Source: a virus
IMG/VR virus record: IMGVR_UViG_3300035701_002605
Span: 1-58,261 of that record
Direction: 5' to 3' (one strand)
Length of the DNA stretch: 58,261 nt
This document shows positions 1 through 9,068 of this stretch, piece after piece (within the stretch, counting starts at the first letter, position 1; every line of letters begins with the position of its first letter). The notes under the pieces are model-generated. The model ran no database searches and was not told the DNA's origin. It was given only the letters and a program-made list of their open reading frames with translations. The position numbers were made by a program, and so were the translations under genes.

Positions 1-192
1 TGAGTGCGCGGCGTATTGTCAACGAAGGAAAAGCCGCCCAGCATTAGGCTATGGGGCGAGCCGTCTACGGCGCGAACAGTAACGTCTAGCGACGTGGCCG
101 TCGCCAGAAAATACCAGCCCTGGTGAAGGTACTGGCTGATGGCGATCGACTGGAAGACCGGCACCGCTCCGGGGTCGCCGGCCACGGTGCCG
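1..192. repeat. Terminal direct overlap, left copy
   Basis: These 192 bases recur at 58070-58261 with a single difference (C at 65, T at 58134). A tail-fibre gene reads without interruption from 473 down to 1 and then from 58069 to 57937 when the ends are merged. This is what an assembler leaves when it closes a circular or circularly permuted genome. A true short terminal repeat is less likely because the overlap falls inside a gene. Unique genome length is 58,069 bp. Confidence 0.93.
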
Positions 193-473
193 GCGTCCAG
201 CAGTAGGTCGGTCGGTAGCCCTGCCGCTTCCTTGTAGATGCCCAGGCGTATGAGCGCGCCGGCAGCCCCGGCGGTCTGTACCTCGATCCCGATGGCGGTA
301 GCCAGGACACCGGCCGGGTTTGGCACGTAGATAGGCGTGACCCTGAACCACAGTTTGCCCGTCGCAAGAATGCCAGTACCGTTCCCCAGCGGCGAGGAGT
401 AGAAGCGGCCCGTCGCCCAGGGGATGCACCAGGGAACGGGTAGGGCGGAGCGAGTGAAGTTCCGCTTGACCAT
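1..473 (-). CDS. Tail-fibre-like protein A, 5' part (continues at 58069-57937)
   Basis: This is the N-terminal part of a 201-residue protein whose remaining codons are 57937-58069 at the other end. The ATG at 473 overlaps the TAA of the previous gene (TAATG). It is a paralogue of the 183-residue protein at 57384-57935: both share ATGRFYSSPL/ATGRYYSSPL near the N-terminus and LRLGIY...LDAG in the middle. Small, Gly/Thr-rich, beta-type composition next to the tail genes suggests a minor fibre or receptor-binding protein; this is inference. The two end copies differ by one codon (Asp in this copy, Asn in the other), perhaps a population variant. Confidence 0.75.
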   Translation of the reverse strand, partial: MVKRNFTRSALPVPWCIPWATGRFYSSPLGNGTGILATGKLWFRVTPIYVPNPAGVLATAIGIEVQTAGAAGALIRLGIYKEAAGLPTDLLLDAGTVAGDPGAVPVFQSIAISQYLHQGWYFLATATSLDVTVRAVDGSPHSLMLGGFSFVDNTPRT

Positions 474-799
474 TAGGCGTTCTCTATCACCGTTCCCAGG
501 CAGTCGACTCCCGCGCCGGACGCCTGCGCCCTTATCTTCTCGCCGGCCGCCGCCAGCGTTACCATCCCGGACCAGTTCAGGGTACCCTTGGCCGGCACGG
601 TCTCGTCGTCCATTAGGAAGCGCGAGGTCGTGTTGCCGGCGTCGCGGTGCCACACGTCGACTGTGATGTCAGCGGTCGTCGTGTTGCAGAAGTGTAGGGC
701 GACTAGCATCCCACGGCTGGCCGCAGCCACAAAGGCCGTGAACAAGTCGGTGGCGCCGGCGCCGACCGCTACGTTGATAGTCTGGGGTGTCGAAGCCAC
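473..799 (-). CDS. Small virion-type protein, 108 aa
   Basis: No family recognised with certainty. The start is GTG at 799, preceded by AAGGAGG at a 5-base spacing. The sequence is rich in Ala, Thr and Val with alternating hydrophobic residues, as in small beta-sandwich fibre or decoration proteins of tailed phages. It lies between the triple-repeat tail protein and the fibre paralogues, so a role in the tail tip or fibre is likely. Function is inferred from position only. Confidence 0.6.
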   Translation of the reverse strand: MASTPQTINVAVGAGATDLFTAFVAAASRGMLVALHFCNTTTADITVDVWHRDAGNTTSRFLMDDETVPAKGTLNWSGMVTLAAAGEKIRAQASGAGVDCLGTVIENA

Positions 800-809
800 G
801 GCGACCTCC

Positions 810-1490
810 TTAGAACGCTACGGCGTAGGCCAGCGCCAGTATATCATCGCCCCCGCCGACTCCCCCAGTAGCGCCGATGTGGTAGCGGGCCACGCCGCCG
901 GGGGTACACTCGCCGCTGATCCAGACGCCGGACTCCTCTTGCAGATCGGCTACCAGGCTATCGCAAAACCAGGCGCCGTTCGCCTCCCAATAGACCGTGC
1001 CGCTGGCGCCCCCGCCGCCCCCGCAGGGCGGCTCACAGTAGGCGCCCAGGATGTAGCTAGCGACGCCCAGGACGCACGTCCCGCTGATCCAGACGCCCGG
1101 CCCTTCCAGTAGGTTTAGGGCCTGGCCGGCGCAGAGCCAGTTGCTATCGAGCAAGAAGTCGACGCCGCTCATGCCGCCCCCGCCGGGGCCGCCGCACGGC
1201 GGCGCGCAATAGGCGCCGATCAAGTAGTGCGCCCGGCCGGAGGCAAAGGAAGCGCTGATCCAGACGCCTAGGCCCTCGTGTAGCTCTAGCTCATCGCCCA
1301 GCCCCAGGAGGTTGGTGTTGAAGTACCACTCCACCGGCCGGTTGGCAGCCGGGATCACGCCGCCGCCGAACGATGTCGCACGGAGCGTACTGCCGGCGGA
1401 GAACGAGTCTAGCCGGACCCGTAGCCGGCGTATCTCCCGCTCGTTCTGCTTGACCTGGGAGGCTACCGCGTCGAACTCGCCCGTCAGCAT
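810..1490 (-). CDS. Tail fibre/tip protein with three internal repeats
   Basis: The protein has about 226 residues. ATG at 1490 follows the TGA of the upstream gene by one base; an ATG at 1523 is possible but would overlap that gene by 32 bp. The N-terminus is a charged heptad-like stretch (KQNEREIRRLRVRL) that could trimerise. It is followed by three copies of a roughly 45-residue module, each with GVWIS.. and, in two of them, IGAYC.PPCGG, separated by Gly-rich linkers. The paired cysteines are unusual for a fibre. Likely a trimeric fibre or tip protein downstream of the BNR tail protein. No enzymatic motif is seen. Confidence 0.6.
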   Translation of the reverse strand: MLTGEFDAVASQVKQNEREIRRLRVRLDSFSAGSTLRATSFGGGVIPAANRPVEWYFNTNLLGLGDELELHEGLGVWISASFASGRAHYLIGAYCAPPCGGPGGGGMSGVDFLLDSNWLCAGQALNLLEGPGVWISGTCVLGVASYILGAYCEPPCGGGGGASGTVYWEANGAWFCDSLVADLQEESGVWISGECTPGGVARYHIGATGGVGGGDDILALAYAVAF

Positions 1491-1491
1491 C

Positions 1492-4400
1492 TCAGTCCCA
1501 GACCACTGCGACGCCCAAGACATGCGGGTACATCATGCCCAAGTCGCTCGTCAGATTGTATTCGCGATCCGACCAATCATCTTCGCCCCCCGCATAGATA
1601 TCGTCGAAGCTGTAGATGCAAACGGAGCGCCGCATTGGGAACCAGAGCCAGTTATTGTAAGGATCGTAGGCGATTCCTACCTGGGCACCCTGAGCGAGAG
1701 TCCAGCCGACAGGCACCCCAACCATCTCCCAGGACGTTCCCTCATCGAGTGTGCGGAAGATGGGCGACTCAGGGTATGTGCTTCCATTGGCCGAGTTGTA
1801 GCAGAGATAGATGGGACCCACGGGGCCAGCGCGGCAGAACTCCTGTGGATTCTGAGTTGTCGCGATACTTGTCAAATCATAGTTCGTCCACGTTGTCCCC
1901 AGATCATCAGACCAGCTCACATCATCACCGATGTTGCTCGTGATTAGCATTCTGCCGCCGACCGACCAGATGGCGAGCTGCGCAGGTGCAGCCACTGATG
2001 GATGACACGTCACGTTCGTGTTGGATGGCACCCCACCCCATGCGGTCCAGATAGCGCCGCCATTTGTTGTCACCCTTCCGGCGGCATCAAACAGGTTCCT
2101 ACCGACAGTGAATATCTTGTTCGGATCACTAGGATGGCAGGCAATGGCATAGTAGGTGCGGAAATAATTGAGAATGTTGTCGTGAAGGTTCTCCTCAAAG
2201 GAAAGTACCCAGGTCGCTCCCCAATCGTCGCTGTAGGCGATGCAGTAGTGGCGAGAAGCCGAAGGCGTACAACTCGAATTGTCTCGCCAGATGCTCCAAA
2301 GTCGCGTCGAGCCAGGTGTCGCGTCGATGCCCAAACAGCGGATGTACGGGCCGTAGAGTACGCCCGTGGGCGCAGTTGAGATGCTCCAGATTACGCCGTA
2401 ATCGTCGGAATACCTGGGCAGGCCATCGCTGACGAGGTGTGTCATGTGGCCGCCGCCCCAGTAGCGAAGGCCCCAATTATTGGCGGGCATCGCCGCATTT
2501 ACAGTTTCCCAGGCACCATCGACAAGCCGCACAAGTCGACGATCAACGCCAGTACTACCATCACGAATCAACATGTAGGGATGGCTCACGCCGCCTGCGG
2601 GAGTCTGCGTCGCCGCCGAGAGCGCTATCATCTTGCCCTTCGAGGCCGCATGGGCCGCCTCGAAGCCGGTAGCGGGCCGCAACTTGCCGATGGTGGCGAA
2701 GCGGTCCCAGGACTTGTAGACCAGGCCTGGGTAGTTCGGCCCCTGGGCGGCCACCAGGTAGACGCCGGGCATCCACCAGTTGAAGGCCCCGATCCAGAGG
2801 CCGTGGTTCGGCTCGTCCGTACCGCTGGGGCCGGTATCAAGGTGGGCCGGGGCTACGGTCACGGCCATGCGGTTCGTCACGGGGTCCACGTCGCCCCGGT
2901 AGATCACCGCGTCGTTGTAGGCAAAGGCGAACTTGCCCACGGCGAAGTCGGGCGCGATCCAGCGGCCCCGGCTCTTGGCGGGCAGGCCGCTGGCACGTTT
3001 CCAGCCGGCTCCTGAGCCGAGAACATTCGGCGTGTAGTAGACGCCGGTGAGCCAGGTCGCCGAGTTAAACAGGATGGCGAGTTCGTCCGCCTCCCGGCTG
3101 GCCGCCTCCTTGACGTAGAGATCGGTCGGCCCGCCAGCACCGAGATCGCCAAGGAGTTCGCCGCCAACCTGGGCCTGGGCCCAGTTGCCGTCAAGGTTGG
3201 CATCCCAGCAGATGAGCGGCCAACCGACAAGGCCCGCGCCCCAGTCGATATTCTGGCCGCCGAAGACCCAGACGCCCTCCGGTGCGGGCGTGGCGATCCG
3301 GCTGCCGTGTACGTGCTCGCCCTTGGTCGGCACGAGCCAAGGCAGGGTGTTCAGGTCCTTGTAGACCAGCCAGGAGCCAGCGGCGCCGTCATCCTGGGAC
3401 CGCCAGAGTTCGCCATCCCAGGCAAGCGCCCAGCAGTCCGTCGGATGGTTCAGGTCCCACCAGACATGCTCGAACGGCGAGTCAACACCGCTGAGGACGC
3501 AGGTCGGGGCCGTCGCGCAGTAGTCCGTCGTGCGGTAGAGGCGGCCGGCGGCGGCGGTCGTACCGCTGAGGCCGTAGACGCCGTAGCCGTAGTGCTCGCC
3601 GTCAGGCGGCTTGCAGCCCACCGCCACTACGCCCCATCCGGCGGGCGCCGCCTGGTCATTCCACGTCACGCCGCCATCGGGCGAGGCGCTGAACCAGGCG
3701 TCGAAGGCCACGAAGAGAGCTGGCACCTGGACGATGCCTGTACCCTCGTCGACCGACACCGGCAGGGTGATATCGTCGGAGCACGGAGGCGTGCCGTTGT
3801 CGGTGACGGTGAGCGTGACCTGCCACGTGCCGGTTATGCCGGTGGGGTCTACCCGTTGCGTAAAAATGCAGTCGGTCCCGCTGCCCGAGACCTTGTGGGG
3901 AGTCTGGTTATCGGTCCACGAGTAGAGAACGATGCTCCCGTCCGGGTCGACGCTCCCGCAGGCGTCGAAGGTCACGATGGCCCACACCTGGCTCCCCATC
4001 ACCTGAAGGTCGGTAAAGTAGGTGAAGAGCGCGAACGGGCAGATGTTGACCGTGAAGCCGGAGCCGGGGCCGCCGTACAGCGTGGTGAAGTCGGTTACAA
4101 ACTGCATGCTGTCGATCCGGGTCCGGTAGTCGCCGACGAACCAGTTGCCGGTGGTGCGGCTATAGGCCGGGTCTTCGAGCCCGATGGTGACGCCTAGGGC
4201 GACCTTGGGATCGCCGTCTACTTCGGCGGTGATCTGGGTAAGCAGGCGGTTATAGAGGGTGACTAGCCGGGCCGCCACGGTGCCGGCCTTGACTGGCGTG
4301 TCGATAAGCTCGTTCGAGAACAGGAGATCGTTGTAGCCCTGGCTCCCATCCGGCATTCGCACCCACGGGCTGCCGGCTAGGGCCGTACCCTCTACGTCGA

Positions 4401-5157
4401 TGGAGACCTCGGTGCCGTCCGGGTTTGTCTGGGTATAGGTACAGCCCCGGACCCAGGCCTGGTTCTTTACGTCGCGGGTCTGCTGCGTCTGGCCGATGTG
4501 CCGCAGGCGCGGCCGGCCGGAGGCTACGCCGGGCGGGTAGCTTTCGACTAGGGCCGTTAGGACTCCGCTGAAGTAGACCCGCCAGGCGGTAGCGCTGGGA
4601 ACGGGGTCTATCGCCTCTACCCGGACCGTGCCGGTCGGTAGCTCCCACCACAGCCCACCGTCAACCTCGGCGATCTTAGTGATGGCTTCGGAATAGCTCT
4701 GAAACTCTAGGTCCTCGGGGCAGACGGTTCCGGGCGTCCAGGCCGGCAGGTTGACGGAGTAGTCGGTAAGGCCGGACGCGGCTAGTAGCTCCTCTACCAG
4801 TTGGCTAGCGGTCTTGCTGCCGTCTACGGAGACCGTCACCTTATGGAAGGTATTTTCGAGGACCGCCGACTTCCCCTGGCACTCGATGGTGACGCCTGTC
4901 TCGTCGGCGTTGACGTTTAGCACCGTACCCGTAAAGCAGCGGGCGGTGAGGCCGTTCCAGCCGGCGTCGATGGTAACGGCGGCGCCGAAGACGGCGGCCC
5001 CCGGCGCGGGGTTACGGACCCGGATGTTAGCCGTAGGCGGGCGCTGGAAGGTAAACGCCCACTCCGCCGAGAGTACGTCGGCGATCAGCGCCCCGCCCAT
5101 GATCACGCGGAGCGTAGCGGTCTTGGCGTCTACGTTCTGGTAGAGGTTGCTGACCAT
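1492..5157 (-). CDS. Large tail protein with PKD and BNR/Asp-box repeats
   Basis: 1221 residues, ATG at 5157, lying right after the tape measure and a small tail protein, the usual position of a baseplate hub or tail-associated adsorption protein. Residues about 1-380 resemble hub/tail domains. Residues about 385-465 look like a PKD fold (VTFDACGSVDPDGS, then WQVTLTVTDNG). From about residue 490 there are repeated Asp-boxes (SPDGGVTW, YSDDYGVIW, YSDDWGATW, WSDDLGTTW, TLDEGTSW), the signature of sialidase-type beta-propellers. These often bind or cleave glycans. From about residue 856 onward the DNA becomes markedly less GC-rich, suggesting an acquired C-terminal module. Receptor binding is inferred. 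Confidence 0.75.
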   Translation of the reverse strand: MVSNLYQNVDAKTATLRVIMGGALIADVLSAEWAFTFQRPPTANIRVRNPAPGAAVFGAAVTIDAGWNGLTARCFTGTVLNVNADETGVTIECQGKSAVLENTFHKVTVSVDGSKTASQLVEELLAASGLTDYSVNLPAWTPGTVCPEDLEFQSYSEAITKIAEVDGGLWWELPTGTVRVEAIDPVPSATAWRVYFSGVLTALVESYPPGVASGRPRLRHIGQTQQTRDVKNQAWVRGCTYTQTNPDGTEVSIDVEGTALAGSPWVRMPDGSQGYNDLLFSNELIDTPVKAGTVAARLVTLYNRLLTQITAEVDGDPKVALGVTIGLEDPAYSRTTGNWFVGDYRTRIDSMQFVTDFTTLYGGPGSGFTVNICPFALFTYFTDLQVMGSQVWAIVTFDACGSVDPDGSIVLYSWTDNQTPHKVSGSGTDCIFTQRVDPTGITGTWQVTLTVTDNGTPPCSDDITLPVSVDEGTGIVQVPALFVAFDAWFSASPDGGVTWNDQAAPAGWGVVAVGCKPPDGEHYGYGVYGLSGTTAAAGRLYRTTDYCATAPTCVLSGVDSPFEHVWWDLNHPTDCWALAWDGELWRSQDDGAAGSWLVYKDLNTLPWLVPTKGEHVHGSRIATPAPEGVWVFGGQNIDWGAGLVGWPLICWDANLDGNWAQAQVGGELLGDLGAGGPTDLYVKEAASREADELAILFNSATWLTGVYYTPNVLGSGAGWKRASGLPAKSRGRWIAPDFAVGKFAFAYNDAVIYRGDVDPVTNRMAVTVAPAHLDTGPSGTDEPNHGLWIGAFNWWMPGVYLVAAQGPNYPGLVYKSWDRFATIGKLRPATGFEAAHAASKGKMIALSAATQTPAGGVSHPYMLIRDGSTGVDRRLVRLVDGAWETVNAAMPANNWGLRYWGGGHMTHLVSDGLPRYSDDYGVIWSISTAPTGVLYGPYIRCLGIDATPGSTRLWSIWRDNSSCTPSASRHYCIAYSDDWGATWVLSFEENLHDNILNYFRTYYAIACHPSDPNKIFTVGRNLFDAAGRVTTNGGAIWTAWGGVPSNTNVTCHPSVAAPAQLAIWSVGGRMLITSNIGDDVSWSDDLGTTWTNYDLTSIATTQNPQEFCRAGPVGPIYLCYNSANGSTYPESPIFRTLDEGTSWEMVGVPVGWTLAQGAQVGIAYDPYNNWLWFPMRRSVCIYSFDDIYAGGEDDWSDREYNLTSDLGMMYPHVLGVAVVWD

Positions 5158-5158
5158 G

Positions 5159-5518
5159 CTACTGCGAAATTAGCTCGACCCGGACTCGGAGCGCATTGGC
5201 GGCGTCGCCGCTCCATGGGCCGGCCTGGTCTACGGGCGTAACGCCGGCCAGGAAGGCCGCCCGCGTGTTAGGCGCGCTTTCCCAGTCGGTGAAGTTGGCG
5301 ACGGTGTTGACTAGGGCGAGCAGGGCGGCGTAGCGGGCCAGCGTCAGGTAGCACTCGAAGGCGCGCATGGCCGAGCCGACGCCGAGCGTAACGATGCTGT
5401 CCCTGGCAGCCCCTAGGGGCGTTGCCCTGTCTAGCTTTAGCTGGACGGCCCATCCGCTATCGGCGCCGGCTACCGGCGCCTCCTCTGCGGCGAATGTGAA
5501 GCCCCCAAAGGCGGCCAC
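5159..5518 (-). CDS. Small tail protein, 119 aa
   Basis: GTG start at 5518 with AGGAGG five bases upstream; the stop lies one base from the next start (TAGCATG). It sits between the tape measure and the large hub/BNR protein, where siphoviruses usually carry a distal-tail or hub-adaptor protein. The N-terminus (FGGFTFAAEEAPVAG) is beta-like. At 119 residues it is shorter than classical Dit proteins, so the exact role is open. Confidence 0.55.
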   Translation of the reverse strand: MAAFGGFTFAAEEAPVAGADSGWAVQLKLDRATPLGAARDSIVTLGVGSAMRAFECYLTLARYAALLALVNTVANFTDWESAPNTRAAFLAGVTPVDQAGPWSGDAANALRVRVELISQ

Positions 5519-5527
5519 GGCATCCTC

Positions 5528-8500
5528 CTATCCGATGGCGGACCCCAGCGGGGCGCCCTGTAGGTAGCTCCGCTGGCGGGCCTCATGTAGCGCGTCGGTG
5601 ACGGCCTGATGCGCCCGCCGAGTGATCTCCATCCAGTCGGCGCCGCCCTCGATGTTGACCGTTACGGGCATAGCGAAGGAACGGCTGCCGCCCAGCGGCA
5701 TGATCTCCTCGCCGGCGTGGGCCATGATCAACTGCGGCTGCCCGCGCGGCCCCGGCACGATCCCGCCGTACTGGGCGGTGGGTATCTGGGCCGCCGGCAG
5801 CGGTAGGGCCGCGAGCATAAAGATGATGGCGCCGAGCGAGTCCATCCAGCCCTGCATTAGCTCCGCCTGGGTGCGGTACAGGTCGATCACCGGCTGGGCG
5901 GCCGCCGAGAGGTCGGCCATCTTCTGCACCAGCGTCCCGGCCTGGGCGTACTGCTCCGCGTCGGTGAGCAGCGTCTTATTCGCCATGTCAAGCTGGGCGC
6001 GCATAACGTCTACCTCGGCCTGGCGGACCGCGTTGACGTTCTCGATCTTCTGGATCTCCCGGTCTATGCCGGCTAGCGCCTCGTCAGTGGCCCCGGTAGC
6101 GACCATCTGGGCGCGCCGTAGCTTCAGTTGCGCTAGCTGGTAGTTGATCGCCGCCTGCTCCTTGGTAGGGGCGGCAAAGAGGGCATTGAACTGGCTTTGC
6201 AGGTCGGTGAGGCTGGAAACAACGGCGTCGGCGATCTGCTTTAGCTGGTCAAGGGACTCGCTGGCAGCCAGGGCGCGCATAAAGTCCCCGAAGCCCTTAC
6301 CCGTCGCCTTGAAAATGTCCAGCAGGTCGTCGGTGGAGAGCCCTAGCCGCTCCGCCGCCCGGCGCGCTAGCTCCAAGGTCCAGGGGTAGCCGGCTAGCTG
6401 CTTGTCGGTCATGCCGGCGGCCCGGCCCAGGCCCAGCAGGGTCTCCGTTAGCTCGTCTAGGGTCTCCGTGTAGGCGACGGCTTGCTGCTTGGCGGCCGCG
6501 CCCGTACCGCCCCCGACGCCGGCCCCCGGCGTCGGCACTACCACCTTGGCTTTGTAGGCGCCGATCCCGTACTTGCGGGCTAGCTCCTCGGCCATGGACT
6601 CGGCCTTGGGGGCCGGGCCGTACTGCATCGCGTACCGGCGGGCCGCTTCCGACTCGGCAACGCCGAGCATGGCGGCGTACTGTTGGACGCTGAGGACGCA
6701 GGCATTCCCGAAGTCTACGACTACGCCCGTTAGGCGTAGCACCTCCGCCTCGGCCGTAGCGGCGCTGGTATCGTCGAAGGCCGCCTGAATTAGCTGCATG
6801 TCGCCCAGGATGGCGGCCTGGGCCTCGTCTATCTTCTGGCGCGCTACGTCAACCGGCGTAGTCCAGGGCGTCAGGTCGATGGGGCCGATCTGTAGATCGA
6901 GGACTTGCAGGATCGCGTCCGCCAGCGCCAGGTAGCCCAGGGCGGCCTTGTCCAGCATTAACCGTAGCTCTTGAAGGGGCTTGGGTAGGTCCCGAACCTC
7001 GGTGCGGAACAGGCCGATCGCCCAGATGAGCCCGCCGGCGCCGGCCAGGACCGCCAGGAGCGGGTTGATCGCCATGAGCAGCCCCACTAGCCCGGCGCCT
7101 AGGGCTAGTGTCGCGGCCGTACTAGGCGGAGCCACGATCCCCAGTTGACTGAGCCCGGAGACCAGGCTAGCTAGCGCGTCTACGGTAGCTACCGCAGCGT
7201 CGCGCAGGGCCGCTAGCCCCCCGATGAAGGGCTGCATGTACGCCTGTACGTTGACGCCCTGGGCGCGAAGGGCGATAAACACCGCCACTAGGCCGGCTAC
7301 AGCGGCGAGCGCTAGACCTACCGGGCCGGCCAGGGCCGCGAAGGCGCCCCCCAGGACCGGCGCCAGGGCTATAAGGGCGCTTACTCCCGACGCCACGCTG
7401 CCCACGATCATAAGTAGCGGCCCGAGCGACGCTACCAGCAGGGCAACACCCATGATCGCCTTCTGCGCCACCGGCGGCAGTTTCTCGAACTTGTCTACTA
7501 GGAAGCCGAGTACCGTGGTTACCTGGGCAAAGGCCGGGGCGATGGTGCCGGCCACGATAGGTCCGATCTCGTCGCCCAGCCGGACTAGCTCGACGCGGAT
7601 CAGGTTTAAGGCCTGGCGCATGCGGAACCCCGGCCCCTCTGCCACTGCGTCGAATGCCGTGGCTAGGTCCTCCTCAGTGGTGTTGGCCAGGGCGGCGAAG
7701 ATACCGTTGATCATGTCGGCGCTCTGGCCGGTTATGGTCATGAAGCCGGTAAGGGCGCGAACGTTGCCTATAAACATGGAGAGGTCGGTCATGTTGCCCT
7801 TGAAGGCGACCGACAACGTGCGGAGAACGGCAAGCAGCCCTTCCTCGCGTAGCTGCTTTTGTAGCGCCTCGGCGGATAGGCCGACCTTGGCTAGGACCTC
7901 GGCGCCTTGGCCGCCGCCCTGCACTAGCTCCGTAAAGATGCCACGTAGGGCGGTGACCGCCTCGTCAGCCGACAGGCCGGTGCGAGTCATGGCGGCGATG
8001 GCCGCCGCGACCTGGTCGAAGGAAACGCCCAACTGGGACGCGATGGGGATCACTCGCCCGATGGCCGGGGCGAACTCGTTAGCCTCGCCCTTGCCTTCCC
8101 GGACGGCACCGACCAGGACGGCGGTGGCCTGGGCAGCGCTTATGGTGCTCACCCCGTAGGCGTTTAGGACGCTGGTAACGGCGTCGGCGACGACCTGGGT
8201 TTCTCCCAGGCCGGCGGCAGCGGCATAGGCGGCCGCTCTAAGGGTTTCCATGGCGGCGGCCCCCTTGATGCCAGCCGACGTGATGAAGTAGAGGGCTTCC
8301 GCGAGCTCCCCCGGCCCCTTGGCGGTAGCGCGGGAGATGTCGTAAATGTCTTTCTTCCAGGCGTTTACCTGGTCCCTTGCCACGCCCGCCAGGCCGACGA
8401 TGTGGTCTAGGGTCTCACCGAAGTCGGACCCGAACTTGAAGGCGGCCCCGCCCAGGGCCAGGATGGGCGCGGTTAGGCCCATCGTCATTGTGCGGCCGGC

Positions 8501-8653
8501 GTTAGACATCTTGGCGCCGGCGGCGTCTACCGCCTTGCCGAACGCCTGGACTTTGGTAACGGCCTGGTTGACGGCGGTATCTACGCCGGTGATGAAGCCC
8601 TTGGTGTCGGCCGCTAGCCGGACGCGGACTTCTTCGAGGGGGGTGCCGGCCAT
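5528..8653 (-). CDS. Tape measure protein
   Basis: 1041 residues, the second-longest protein, located directly downstream of the two tail-assembly genes. The N-terminal about 350 residues match the TP901-type tape-measure core (GLTAPILALGGAAFKFGSDF, then long Ala-rich helices). Hydrophobic segments around residues 400-470 and 490-560 could enter the host membrane during DNA delivery. A coiled-coil-rich section precedes a Pro/Gly-rich C-terminus. It sets tail length by acting as a ruler and is expelled at ejection. ATG at 8653. Confidence 0.88.
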   Translation of the reverse strand: MAGTPLEEVRVRLAADTKGFITGVDTAVNQAVTKVQAFGKAVDAAGAKMSNAGRTMTMGLTAPILALGGAAFKFGSDFGETLDHIVGLAGVARDQVNAWKKDIYDISRATAKGPGELAEALYFITSAGIKGAAAMETLRAAAYAAAAGLGETQVVADAVTSVLNAYGVSTISAAQATAVLVGAVREGKGEANEFAPAIGRVIPIASQLGVSFDQVAAAIAAMTRTGLSADEAVTALRGIFTELVQGGGQGAEVLAKVGLSAEALQKQLREEGLLAVLRTLSVAFKGNMTDLSMFIGNVRALTGFMTITGQSADMINGIFAALANTTEEDLATAFDAVAEGPGFRMRQALNLIRVELVRLGDEIGPIVAGTIAPAFAQVTTVLGFLVDKFEKLPPVAQKAIMGVALLVASLGPLLMIVGSVASGVSALIALAPVLGGAFAALAGPVGLALAAVAGLVAVFIALRAQGVNVQAYMQPFIGGLAALRDAAVATVDALASLVSGLSQLGIVAPPSTAATLALGAGLVGLLMAINPLLAVLAGAGGLIWAIGLFRTEVRDLPKPLQELRLMLDKAALGYLALADAILQVLDLQIGPIDLTPWTTPVDVARQKIDEAQAAILGDMQLIQAAFDDTSAATAEAEVLRLTGVVVDFGNACVLSVQQYAAMLGVAESEAARRYAMQYGPAPKAESMAEELARKYGIGAYKAKVVVPTPGAGVGGGTGAAAKQQAVAYTETLDELTETLLGLGRAAGMTDKQLAGYPWTLELARRAAERLGLSTDDLLDIFKATGKGFGDFMRALAASESLDQLKQIADAVVSSLTDLQSQFNALFAAPTKEQAAINYQLAQLKLRRAQMVATGATDEALAGIDREIQKIENVNAVRQAEVDVMRAQLDMANKTLLTDAEQYAQAGTLVQKMADLSAAAQPVIDLYRTQAELMQGWMDSLGAIIFMLAALPLPAAQIPTAQYGGIVPGPRGQPQLIMAHAGEEIMPLGGSRSFAMPVTVNIEGGADWMEITRRAHQAVTDALHEARQRSYLQGAPLGSAIG

Positions 8654-8663
8654 AATTGCCTCG

Positions 8664-9068
8664 CTATGTAGCTGGCGGCTCGGCCTGGGCGAAGACTGCC
8701 ATGCCAGCCTTCACGATCTCGGCCAAATTAAGGGTCTTGACCGCTTTCAGGGTAGCCGCTAGCACGTCCTCTAGCGGCGCGTCGGCAAGGATCTCGGTCT
8801 CGATCCCGGTTACAGCGTTCGCCACGGCTAGGAACGTGTCGGGCTGTAGTACCGGCGCCAGCACGTCGACCATCGACATGAAAAGCTTGATCCCCAACAC
8901 GGCGCTAGGCTGTTTCCCACGCTGGGGCGCGGCCGCCTCCTCCAACATGGGTCTTAGCGCCGGGATGTGCGGGATCAGGAGCGCGGCGGCCGTCAGGCCC
9001 CGGCGCGCCGTGATCCGCCCTAGCGGATATTCCTTGTCCCCCAGCATGACCGTCTCAGGTTCTACCAC
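8664..9068 (-). CDS. Tail assembly chaperone-like protein (downstream)
   Basis: 134 residues, helical, with no enzymatic motif. It lies immediately before the tape measure and overlaps the end of the 223-residue gene by 14 bp, the position of the GT half of gpG/gpGT-type chaperones. Unlike the classical arrangement there is a clear ribosome-binding site (AGGAGG, nine bases before GTG at 9068) and I see no slippery heptamer in the overlap, so separate initiation seems to replace programmed frameshifting. Assignment is from position. Confidence 0.6.
   Translation of the reverse strand: MVEPETVMLGDKEYPLGRITARRGLTAAALLIPHIPALRPMLEEAAAPQRGKQPSAVLGIKLFMSMVDVLAPVLQPDTFLAVANAVTGIETEILADAPLEDVLAATLKAVKTLNLAEIVKAGMAVFAQAEPPAT

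Noticed and set aside
1312-1947. Plus-strand frames over the tail genes
   Set aside because: They are shadows of strongly supported minus-strand genes and show no ribosome-binding sites or domain-like sequence.
9055-9068. Programmed frameshift between the two tail chaperone genes
   Set aside because: No slippery heptamer is seen in the overlap, and the downstream gene has its own strong AGGAGG.
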